Assembly: GCF_016834655.1 (NCBI RefSeq)
Contig: NZ_JAENHP010000001.1
Location: 806,001 to 870,000, forward strand
Origin: Paractinoplanes ovalisporus
GTDB taxonomy: Bacteria > Actinomycetota > Actinomycetes > Mycobacteriales > Micromonosporaceae
Length of the DNA: 64,000 nt
Direction: 5' to 3'
Below, piece after piece: positions 34,512-42,000 of this stretch. Numbering within the stretch: the stretch's first letter is position 1; every line of letters begins with the position of its first letter. The notes under the pieces were generated by a model. It worked only from the letters and a program-made list of their open reading frames with translations, was not told where the DNA came from and did no database searches. Position numbers and translations under genes: made by a program.

Positions 34512-34984
34512 TCGCCGACGAACCGACCACCGCGCTCGACGTGTCGGTGCAGGCCGGCGTGCTCGACCTGCTGGTCGACCTGCGCGACCAGCGGGGCATG
34601 GCGCTGATCTTGGTCACCCACGACTGGGGTGTGCTGGCCGACGCCTGCGACCGGGCCATCGTCATGTACGCCGGGCAGATCGTCGAGGACGCGCCGACCA
34701 GGGACCTGATCGCCGCGCCCAGGCATCCCTACTCGGCGGCGCTGCTGGAGTCGATCCCGGCCAAGGTCGACCCGGGCGCGATGCTGCCGATGATCGGCGG
34801 AACCGTTCCCCCGCCGTCGAACTGGCCCACGTCGTGCCGGTTCGCGGGCCGCTGCCGGTTCGCCACCGACGACTGCACCCACGCGCCGATCCCGCTGACC
34901 CGCACTGACACCGGTGTCAGCCGGTGCGTGCACGTCGACCGGCTCGAGGAGAAGGAGGCGGCCGATGCGGTCACCACTGCTTGA
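34232..34984 (+). CDS. C-terminal part of the DppD-type ATPase, out of frame with its N terminus
   Basis: This frame supplies the rest of the ATPase: [17 protein letters not shown] (Q-loop), signature [17 protein letters not shown], Walker [14 protein letters not shown] and switch His in LVTHDW. The oligopeptide C-terminal domain follows, with a Cys cluster ([15 protein letters not shown], then C later) of the kind that holds an Fe-S site in Dpp ATPases. It lacks Walker A, so it cannot work alone. The nominal ATG at 34232 is internal, and the true protein should start in the upstream permease frame. It overlaps the next gene start at 34965. Confidence 0.75.
   Translation: MHKVRGKRIAYISQEPISSLDPLHVAGRQVAEAVRAHRGVSRAEAKRIALELLASVRLPDPEAVYAKYPHEMSGGMAQRVAIARALAGEPELLIADEPTTALDVSVQAGVLDLLVDLRDQRGMALILVTHDWGVLADACDRAIVMYAGQIVEDAPTRDLIAAPRHPYSAALLESIPAKVDPGAMLPMIGGTVPPPSNWPTSCRFAGRCRFATDDCTHAPIPLTRTDTGVSRCVHVDRLEEKEAADAVTTA
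34905..34920. promoter_or_regulatory. 16-bp perfect palindrome inside the operon
   Basis: CTGACACCGGTGTCAG is a perfect palindrome inside the end of the DppD coding sequence, 45 nt before the DppF start. Shorter forms of its core (CACCGGTGAC or CACCGGTGTC) recur through the catabolic operon. It might be an internal operator, or simply arise from Thr-Gly-Asp/Val codon runs. Confidence 0.25.
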
Positions 34985-36080
34985 GATCAGCGACCTGACG
35001 ATCAGCTATCGGGGTCGCCGGCGCCGGGCGGCCGCGACCGCGGTCGACTCGGTCTCCCTTGACATCGGTGTCGGCGAGACCGTCGGCCTGGTCGGCGAGT
35101 CGGGCAGCGGCAAGAGCAGCCTCGGGAACGCCGTGCTGGGCCTCGTGCCACCGGTGTCAGGCCGGATCCAGTTCGGCGGGCGCGACATCACCCACCTCCG
35201 GGGCAGCGCCCGCCGGCCACTGGCGACCGAGATCCAGGCAGTGTTCCAGGACCCGTACAGCTCGCTCAATCCCTATCGGACAGTGGGCCAGTCGGTGCTC
35301 GAGACGCTGACCGCCTCGACGATGCCGCCGGCCCAGCGGGAGGCCCGGCTCGGCGAGATGCTGACGCGGGTGGGGCTCGACCGGTCGGCCGCCGAGCGCT
35401 ACCCGTCGCAGTTCTCCGGCGGCCAGCGGCAGCGGATCGCCATCGCGCGGGCGCTGATGCCGGCGCCGAAGCTGGTCGTCTGCGACGAATCGGTGTCGGC
35501 GCTCGACCTGTCGGTGCAGGCGCAGGTGCTCAACCTGTTCGTCGAGCTGCAGCGTGACCTCGGTGTCAGCTATCTGTTCATCACGCATGACCTGTCGGTG
35601 GTGCGGCATGTCAGCCACCGGGTGGCCGTGCTCCGGCAGGGGCGGCTCATGGAGTTCGACCGCACCGAAGATGTCATCGGTGACCCGTCGACGACCTACA
35701 CCCGGCGGTTGCTGGCCGCGGCGCCGGTGCCCGACGTCGAGGTGCAGTCGATGCGCCGCGCCGCGGGCCGGGCCTGGCGGGCGCTCAGCGCGGGCGACGA
35801 CGGCGACCGGGCGGCCTGGCAGCGTGCGGTCGAGCGGCTGGCCGTGCGTACGGGAAACGCGCTTCTGGCCGACCGCCTGGCCGACGCCCCCGTAGCCGAG
35901 GCGCACCGACTGCTTTTCGAGGCGGGCACGGCCGATCCGGAGGCGGCCGGCTCGATCACGCTCACCGCCCCCGGTGACACGGCCACCGTGCGGAACCTGG
36001 CCGCCGCCCTGCACGCCCGCGACCTGGTGGCCGCGCGCGCCGCCCACGACACGTTGTGGAAAGGAACCGTCGATGAGTGA
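34965..36080 (+). CDS. ABC importer ATPase, DppF type, with unusual C-terminal extension
   Basis: A 371-residue ATPase. Walker A is GESGSGKSSLGN, Q-loop AVFQDPYSSLNP, signature FSGGQRQRIAIARAL, Walker B LVVCDESVSALDLS and switch His in FITHDLSVV. After about residue 262 a ~110-residue helical extension (SMRRAAGRAWRALSAGDDGD onward) replaces the usual oligopeptide C-terminal Cys region. It faintly resembles part of an FCD-like helical domain. ATG 34965 has GAAGGAGG upstream. Its stop overlaps the esterase start by 8 nt. It is the second motor subunit of the importer. Confidence 0.9.
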   Translation: MRSPLLEISDLTISYRGRRRRAAATAVDSVSLDIGVGETVGLVGESGSGKSSLGNAVLGLVPPVSGRIQFGGRDITHLRGSARRPLATEIQAVFQDPYSSLNPYRTVGQSVLETLTASTMPPAQREARLGEMLTRVGLDRSAAERYPSQFSGGQRQRIAIARALMPAPKLVVCDESVSALDLSVQAQVLNLFVELQRDLGVSYLFITHDLSVVRHVSHRVAVLRQGRLMEFDRTEDVIGDPSTTYTRRLLAAAPVPDVEVQSMRRAAGRAWRALSAGDDGDRAAWQRAVERLAVRTGNALLADRLADAPVAEAHRLLFEAGTADPEAAGSITLTAPGDTATVRNLAAALHARDLVAARAAHDTLWKGTVDE

Positions 36081-36966
36081 CGACAACGCCGCCGAGGCCC
36101 CGGTCGAGTGGGGCGGCCTGCCCTCCAAGGATCGGCTGTTCTATGCCTACAGCATGGACGGCAAGGAGCCGTACGAGCTGGGCCCGGACTCGAGGCCCAA
36201 GGACGGTGTGCCGCGGGGAACCGTGACACCGCACCGCGAATTCGAGAGCACGTTCGTCTACCCGGAGACGCGGCGCACCTACAACCTCTACGTGCCGGCG
36301 CAGTACGACCCGGCGAAGCCCGCGTGCCTCATGGTGTTCCAGGACGGCGACGAATACGCGGGCCCGATCGTGAACGTGCCGGTGGTGTTCGACAACCTCA
36401 TCGCAAGCGGCGAGATGCCGGTGACGATCGCGCTGTTCGTCAACCCGGGCAACCCCGGACCGGGCGCACCCGTCTATGGCGGCACCGGCAACCGCAACGT
36501 CGAGTACGACAACTGCAACGCCGACTACGCCACCTTCCTGGCCGAGGAGCTGATCCCGCAGATCTCCCAGGAGTACAACATCTCCGGCGACCCCGAGCAC
36601 CGGGCGATCTGCGGCATCTCGTCGGGCGGCGCCTGCGCGTTCACGGCCGGCTGGTTCCGGCCCGACCAGTTCCGCAAGGTCGTCAGCCACTGCGGCAGCT
36701 TCATCGAGATCATGGGCGCCCACAACTACCCGTCGTGGATCCGCCGGCAGTACCGGCGGCCGCTCAAGGTCTATCTGCAGACCGGCGCCAAGGACCTGGA
36801 CATCAAGCTCGGCCACATCCCCCTGGCCAACCGCGAGATGGAGGCGGCGCTGCTCTACCGCGGCTACGACGTCCGCCTCGAGTTCGGCGAGGGCGGGCAC
36901 ACGCTCATCCATGGCGGGGCGCTGTTCCCCGACACGATGCGCTGGCTCTGGTCGGACGTCGTATGA
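36073..36966 (+). CDS. Esterase of the CE1/enterochelin-esterase-like family
   Basis: A 297-residue alpha/beta hydrolase without signal peptide. Features are a beta-sandwich-like start (RTYNLYVPAQYDPAKPACLM), the acid-side loop FQDGDEYAGP, nucleophile elbow GISSGGACAF, and a late His in EGGHTLIHGG. It overlaps the DppF gene and its TGA overlaps the SDR start (ATGA at 36963). Coming straight after an importer and acting in the cytoplasm, it probably opens an ester or lactone in the imported compound; the exact substrate is unknown. Confidence 0.88.
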   Translation: MSDDNAAEAPVEWGGLPSKDRLFYAYSMDGKEPYELGPDSRPKDGVPRGTVTPHREFESTFVYPETRRTYNLYVPAQYDPAKPACLMVFQDGDEYAGPIVNVPVVFDNLIASGEMPVTIALFVNPGNPGPGAPVYGGTGNRNVEYDNCNADYATFLAEELIPQISQEYNISGDPEHRAICGISSGGACAFTAGWFRPDQFRKVVSHCGSFIEIMGAHNYPSWIRRQYRRPLKVYLQTGAKDLDIKLGHIPLANREMEAALLYRGYDVRLEFGEGGHTLIHGGALFPDTMRWLWSDVV

Positions 36967-37760
36967 CCGGCCTCGACGGCCGCACCGCCATCGTGTTCGG
37001 CGGCGGACACTCCGGCACCGGGCCGGGCGGGGTCAACGGCATCGGCTACGAGTGCGCGCTCACCTTCGCGCGCAGCGGCGCCAGCGTGGTGGTCGTGGAC
37101 CGGGACCGGGAGGCGGCCCTGCGCGCGGCCAAACTCATCGCCGAAGACGGCGGGACCTGCCGGCCGATCGTGGCCGACGCGCTCGACGAGCGGGCCATGG
37201 CGGCCGCGGTCGACGAGACGGTCACGGCGTACGGGCGGATCGACATCGTGCAGAACAACGTCGGCACCACCCAGCTCGGCGGCCCCGAGGAGCTGACGCT
37301 CGACCAGTGGCGCCGGGCCGTCGCCATCAACCTGGACACGGTGTTCCTGGGCGCGAAGTACGCGCTGCCGCACCTGGTCGCCGCCCGCGGCTCGATGATC
37401 AACGTGTCATCGGTGGCATCGATCCGCTGGACCGGCTATCCCTATCCGGCCTATTCGGCGGCCAAGGCGGCAGTGAACCAGCTGACGCAGAGCCTGGCCA
37501 TCCTGTACGCCGACACCGGCGTGCGGGTGAACGCCATTCTGGCCGGGCTCATCGACACTCCCCTCGCCTACCGAGAGCTCTCCGGTGACGCGGACACGGT
37601 CGCCATCAAGGCCGCCCGCAACGCCAAGAGCCCGACCGGAATCATGGGCACCGCACGCGACGTGGCCGAGGCCGCCCTGTTCCTCGCCTCCGACGCCTCC
37701 TCCTATGTCAACGGTGTCCTGCTCCCCGTCGACGGCGGCCTGCACGTCCGCGCCGGCTAG
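36963..37760 (+). CDS. SDR-family NAD(P)-dependent oxidoreductase
   Basis: A 265-residue short-chain dehydrogenase. The cofactor loop is an extended GGGHSGTGPGGVNGIGYE rather than the plain TGxxxGIG. Asp in VVVDRDRE suggests NAD preference, and NNVGTT replaces NNAG. The catalytic Ser is in INVSSVAS, YxxxK in YPAYSAAKAAV, and the C-terminal DGG motif is LPVDGGLHV. It likely oxidises the alcohol released by the esterase (inference from order). Translationally coupled to the esterase. Confidence 0.92.
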   Translation: MTGLDGRTAIVFGGGHSGTGPGGVNGIGYECALTFARSGASVVVVDRDREAALRAAKLIAEDGGTCRPIVADALDERAMAAAVDETVTAYGRIDIVQNNVGTTQLGGPEELTLDQWRRAVAINLDTVFLGAKYALPHLVAARGSMINVSSVASIRWTGYPYPAYSAAKAAVNQLTQSLAILYADTGVRVNAILAGLIDTPLAYRELSGDADTVAIKAARNAKSPTGIMGTARDVAEAALFLASDASSYVNGVLLPVDGGLHVRAG

Positions 37761-37955
37761 CCGCGGCGGCGCGGTCCGGACGGCTGGGTCGCGGCTCTTC
37801 GCCCGGTCGTCGGTCCTCAGCCCTCCCAGCCGCACTGCCCTCCGCACGCACTCCTCCCCGCACGCGCTCATCCTCTGCTCTCGCTTTTTCCGCGATTTCC
37901 GTCTTCCGCATCGGGCGACCCGATTTCCTCGACCCCCAACCCCTCGGAGGTCTTC
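37761..37955 (+). other. C-rich, G-poor spacer within the catabolic operon
   Basis: This 195-nt gap holds no gene. From about 37800 the transcribed strand is rich in C and T and poor in G (roughly 55 % C against 22 % G over 37801-37860, counted by eye) with pyrimidine runs such as CTCCTCCCC. C-rich, unstructured RNA is the known preference of Rho. The spacer ends in CGGAGG, the RBS of the thiolase gene. Confidence 0.4.
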
Positions 37956-39128
37956 ATGACGTCATCCGCACAGATGATCGGCTGGGCCCACACCCGGTTC
38001 GGCAAGCTCGACGCACCCGATGTCGAGACGCTGATGGCCGAGGTCGCCACCGCGGCCGTCGCCGACGCCGGGCTCGACACCGGTGACATCGACTTCATCG
38101 CGGCCGGTGTCTACGGGCACGGCTTCTCCGATCAGAGCTTCCACGCCGCCCTGGTCGGGGCGGGCTCGCCCGAGCTGGCCCAGGTTCCCGCCGTACGGGT
38201 CGAGAACGCCTGCGCCACCGGCAGCGCGGCCCTGTTCACGGCCCTCGACGCCGTCGCAGCCGGGCGGGCCCGGGCCGCCCTCGTCATCGGGGCCGAGAAG
38301 ATGACGGCGGTCACCGGTGACGTGGCCGCTGCCTCGCTGCTGTCCGCCTGCCACCGGCCCACCGAGCTCAAGTACGGCAGCTTCGCCGCGGTGTTCGGCG
38401 AACTCGCCCGGCGCTACGCCGACCGCTACGGCGACCAGCGGCTGGCCCTGGCCCGGATCGCGTCGAAGAACCACCGCAACGGCCTGAGCAACCCGTACGC
38501 CCATCTGCACAAGGATTTCAGCGTCGAGTTCTGCGCCACCGAGTCGCCGCAGAACCCGATGGTCGCTCCCCCACTGCTGCGCACGGACTGCTCGCTCATC
38601 TCGGACGGCGCGGCGGCTCTGGTCGTCACGACCCCCGACCTGGCCCGCAACGCCCGTCGTTCGGTGTCATGGCTGGCCCGCAACCAGGCCAACGACCACA
38701 TGGCGATCGACGCCCGGCCCGATCCGCTGGCGTTCGAAGGCGCACGCCGGGCCTTCCTGGGGGCGCTCTCCTCGGCCGGGCTGGACCTGACCGACCTCGA
38801 CATGCTGGAGACCCACGACTGCTTCACCCAGGCCGAGCTGCTGCAGTACGAGGCGTTCGGGCTGGCCGAGCCGGGCAAGGCGGGCGAACTGCTGGCCGAG
38901 GGCCGCACCGAGCGCGACGGCATGCTGCCGGTCAACGTGAGCGGCGGCCTCAAGGCCAAGGGCCACCCGATCGGTGCCACCGGTGTCTCGCAGCACGTCA
39001 TGGCCGCCATGCAGCTGGTCGGCGAGGCCGGCGACATGCAGTTGCCCCGTGTCGACCGGGCCGCGGTGTTCAACATGGGCGGCGTCGCGGTCGCCAACTA
39101 CGCCTCGATCATGGCGGTGACCCGATGA
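37956..39128 (+). CDS. Thiolase-family acetyl-CoA acyltransferase (SCP-x/lipid-transfer type)
   Basis: A 390-residue thiolase. The reactive Cys is in RVENACATGSAAL, the second-half motifs are MLETHDCFTQAELLQYEAFG and GGLKAKGHPIGATGVSQ with its His. The pattern is that of the SCP-x-like branch that cleaves branched or ring-derived 3-ketoacyl-CoAs rather than the FadA type. ATG 37956 follows CGGAGG. Its TGA overlaps the acyl-CoA synthetase start. It probably performs the final thiolytic step of the pathway. Confidence 0.92.
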   Translation: MTSSAQMIGWAHTRFGKLDAPDVETLMAEVATAAVADAGLDTGDIDFIAAGVYGHGFSDQSFHAALVGAGSPELAQVPAVRVENACATGSAALFTALDAVAAGRARAALVIGAEKMTAVTGDVAAASLLSACHRPTELKYGSFAAVFGELARRYADRYGDQRLALARIASKNHRNGLSNPYAHLHKDFSVEFCATESPQNPMVAPPLLRTDCSLISDGAAALVVTTPDLARNARRSVSWLARNQANDHMAIDARPDPLAFEGARRAFLGALSSAGLDLTDLDMLETHDCFTQAELLQYEAFGLAEPGKAGELLAEGRTERDGMLPVNVSGGLKAKGHPIGATGVSQHVMAAMQLVGEAGDMQLPRVDRAAVFNMGGVAVANYASIMAVTR

Positions 39129-40924
39129 CCCCCGCTCCCGACAGCGGCGCAACAATCGCCGTTCCGGGCATCGACCCGACCACCGCCACTACCGGCAGCG
39201 ACCCGATGGCCGCCGTTTCCAGCGACAGAGCCACGGCCCCCGTACGGCGTGCGGTGAACCTCGCGACCCTGCTCACTCAAACCGCCCGGCGCTTGCCCGG
39301 CCACGACGCCCTCGTGCACGGCCCGCTGCGCTGGACGTGGAAACAGCTCGACGAGCGGGTCGGCCTGCTGGCGGCCGAGCTCGTGCGGCGCGGGGTGAAG
39401 CCTGGGGACTGCGTGCTGCTGCACAGCGGCAACCACGTCGAGCTGGTGCAGACGATGTTCGCGGTGTGGCGGATCGGGGCGGTGCTCGCTCCGACCAACA
39501 GCCGGCTGACCCCGGACGAGGTCGTGGTCATCGCCAAGGCCTGCCGGCCGGTCCTGATGGTCTGTCACGCCTCGCAGCCGGCCCACGCCGAAGCCGTCGG
39601 TTGCGCCCAGACGATGTGGATCGACGGTTCCGGCCCGGATGCGGTCGGCTCCCTGTCCACCGCGGCCACCGGTGTCGACACCGCGCCTTCCAACCCCGCC
39701 TCGCCGCCGAGCGTCGCCACCACGCCCTCCGGTGTCGACACCACGCACTCCGATCCCGCCTCGCCGCCGAGCGTCGCCACCACGCCGGCCACCGCCGAAT
39801 CCGTGTCTGCGGCCGTCACCGGTGACATTTCGGATGCGCCGGTCATGAACGGCGCAGCGGCCTGGTATTTCTTCACCTCGGGGACCAGCGGGCGGCCCAA
39901 GTGCGCGATCCTGACGCACGATCAGATGGGGTTCGTGGTCAACAACCACCTGTGCGACCTGATGCCGGGTACGACCGAGCGGGACGCGTCTCTGGTGCTG
40001 GCACCGCTGTCACACGGGGCCGGCGTGCACTTCCTGACGCAGGTCGCCACCGGCGCGCGGTCGGTGCTGACCACCGGGCCGGGGCTGGACGGGGCCGAGG
40101 TGTGGGAGCTGGTCGAGCGGGAGCGGGTCAGCAACATGTTCACCGTGCCGACGATTCTCAAGAAGATCGCCGAGCATTCGGACGCCTCGAATCGGAATCA
40201 TTCCAGCCTGCGGCATGTCATCTACGCCGGTGCGCCGATGTATCACGCCGATCAGGAACACGCCCGGGCGGTGCTCGGGGACGTGCTGGTGCAGTACTAC
40301 GGGCTGGGGGAAGTCACCGGGAACATCACCGTGCTGCCGCCGCACGAGCACGGACGGCCCCGGCCCGAGGGCGTCGAGTTCGGCACGTGCGGGCGGGTGC
40401 GTACGGGAATGCAGCTGGCCATCCGTGACACCGATGGCAACGAACTGGGGCCGGGCGAGACCGGTGAGGTGTGCGTGGCCGGGCCTGCGGTGTGCGCCGG
40501 ATATCTGGACAACGACGAGGCCAACGCGGCCGCCTTCCGGGACGGCTGGTTCCACACCGGCGACCTCGGCATGACCGACGAGCAGGGCTATCTGTACCTG
40601 ACCGGGCGGGCCTCGGACATGTACATCTCGGGCGGCTCCAACATCCATCCGCGCGACATCGAGGAGAAGCTGGTGGCGCATCCGGATGTCACCGAGGTCG
40701 CGGTGCTCGGCATGCCGCACCCGGTGTGGGGCGAGGTCGGGGTCGCGGTGTGGGTCGGTACCGCCGACGCGGACTCGCTGCGGGCCTGGCTGGAACCGAA
40801 GATGGCCCGCTACAAGGTGCCGCGGCATTTCGTGCAGTGGCCGGAGCTGCCCAAGTCGGGCTACGGGAAGATAGTCAAACGGACCATCCGTGAACGCCTG
40901 CTGGCCGAGGGGTGGAAGCCGTGA
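39125..40924 (+). CDS. AMP-forming acyl-CoA synthetase with repeat insert
   Basis: A 599-residue adenylate-forming enzyme. The P-loop-like motif is YFFTSGTSGRPKCAILTH, with YYGLGEVTGN as the A5 motif, GWFHTGDLGMTDEQGYLYLTG and catalytic Lys in SGYGKIVKR. It activates a carboxylate to its CoA thioester. An N-terminal tail of ~35 residues and an insert of about 55 residues (containing two 20-residue repeats at 39671-39790, core NPASPPSVATTP) precede the ATP motif and look like unstructured slippage products. It overlaps the genes on both sides. Confidence 0.93.
   Translation: MTPAPDSGATIAVPGIDPTTATTGSDPMAAVSSDRATAPVRRAVNLATLLTQTARRLPGHDALVHGPLRWTWKQLDERVGLLAAELVRRGVKPGDCVLLHSGNHVELVQTMFAVWRIGAVLAPTNSRLTPDEVVVIAKACRPVLMVCHASQPAHAEAVGCAQTMWIDGSGPDAVGSLSTAATGVDTAPSNPASPPSVATTPSGVDTTHSDPASPPSVATTPATAESVSAAVTGDISDAPVMNGAAAWYFFTSGTSGRPKCAILTHDQMGFVVNNHLCDLMPGTTERDASLVLAPLSHGAGVHFLTQVATGARSVLTTGPGLDGAEVWELVERERVSNMFTVPTILKKIAEHSDASNRNHSSLRHVIYAGAPMYHADQEHARAVLGDVLVQYYGLGEVTGNITVLPPHEHGRPRPEGVEFGTCGRVRTGMQLAIRDTDGNELGPGETGEVCVAGPAVCAGYLDNDEANAAAFRDGWFHTGDLGMTDEQGYLYLTGRASDMYISGGSNIHPRDIEEKLVAHPDVTEVAVLGMPHPVWGEVGVAVWVGTADADSLRAWLEPKMARYKVPRHFVQWPELPKSGYGKIVKRTIRERLLAEGWKP
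39671..39790. repeat. 60-bp in-frame tandem duplication in the acyl-CoA synthetase gene
   Basis: Units 39671-39730 and 39731-39790 are near-identical and encode GVDTxxSxPASPPSVATTPx twice. They fall in a poorly conserved region before the ATP-binding loop, so the reading frame and probably the fold are preserved. Confidence 0.85.
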
Positions 40925-42000
40925 CCACACACCCGGCCGACAGCAGGACGGGCGCCGCGCCGGCTCCGCTGGTTCATCCCGGGCCGGCCCTGCCCACCCG
41001 CTCGATCTCGGTGCCGACCCGGTCGACACCGGTGACATTGCTGCTCACGCCGGGCGAAACGCTGGTGAGCGCGGTGTCCGCAGCGGCGGCCCGGCTGGGC
41101 GTGGAGGCGGCCCAGGTCGAGCTGCTCGGCGGCACGCTGGGCGAGGTGGCCTATTGCGTACCGGCCGAATGCCCGGACGGCAGCACGGCCGCCTGGTACA
41201 GCGCCACCCGGCACGCGCGAGGGCCGGTGAACGTGATCGGCGGGTCGGCCACGCTGGGGCAACGCGACGGCGCGGTCTTCATGCACACCCACGCGGCCTG
41301 GATGGATGCGGCGGGTGTGCTGCAGGCGGGGCATCTCTGGCCGGAGACCACCGTCGGCCCGGTCCCGGTGCACGCGGTCATCCATCCGCTGCCGGGCGTC
41401 CGGAGCATCAGCGCCACCGACACCGAGACCCACATGCCGGTCTTCACCCCGTACGCGATGGGGTTCGCCCCGGCCGAAGGGACCAGGGTGGTGTTCTCGC
41501 GGGTGCTTCCGGGGGAGAATCTGCGGGTGGCCGCCGATCGCATCTGCGCCGAAGCCGGGTTCGCGCGGGCCTCCGTGCGGGCCAGCCTGGGCAGCCTGGT
41601 CGGGCCGGTGTTCGCCGAGGCCGGCGGCACGGTCCTGGCCGGGCCGTGCGCCGAGGTCATGTCCCTCTACGGCGAGGCCGGGCCGGCCGTCGACCCGGAG
41701 GCGCCGATGCACGCCCTGGCCGTCGACCGCACAGGACGCCTCCACGGCGGTGTCATCGACCCGGCCCGCAGCCCGGTCGCCATCACGGCCGAGCTCCTGA
41801 TCATCGAGCAGACCCCGGCAGTGAGGCGGCCCGCACCCGACGCCCCGACGCCCGGCCAAGCCACACCAGACGGGTCAACGCCGGCGCCCCAACAGGCGAC
41901 GCGCCATCAACCTGACCCAGGCCGGGCCACGCCCAGCCAAGCCACAGCCAGCCAAGCCACACCCGATCGAGCGCAGGCTGACGGGACGGCACCGGCGTGA
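40921..42000 (+). CDS. Tandem PPC/DUF296 domain protein
   Basis: A 359-residue protein with two PPC (DUF296) domains: about residues 40-180 (TLLLTPGETLVSAVSAAAAR, VFMHTHAAW) and 185-315 (FSRVLPGENLRVAADRICAE, LHGGVIDPARSPVAITAELL). A Pro/Ala/Gln tail with SQATP repeats follows. PPC domains occur in plant AT-hook proteins and in bacterial proteins of unknown function that form trimers. The His-rich MHTHAAW may bind metal. It overlaps its neighbours (GTGA both ends), so it belongs to the pathway, as enzyme or sensor. Confidence 0.82.
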   Translation: MTTHPADSRTGAAPAPLVHPGPALPTRSISVPTRSTPVTLLLTPGETLVSAVSAAAARLGVEAAQVELLGGTLGEVAYCVPAECPDGSTAAWYSATRHARGPVNVIGGSATLGQRDGAVFMHTHAAWMDAAGVLQAGHLWPETTVGPVPVHAVIHPLPGVRSISATDTETHMPVFTPYAMGFAPAEGTRVVFSRVLPGENLRVAADRICAEAGFARASVRASLGSLVGPVFAEAGGTVLAGPCAEVMSLYGEAGPAVDPEAPMHALAVDRTGRLHGGVIDPARSPVAITAELLIIEQTPAVRRPAPDAPTPGQATPDGSTPAPQQATRHQPDPGRATPSQATASQATPDRAQADGTAPA

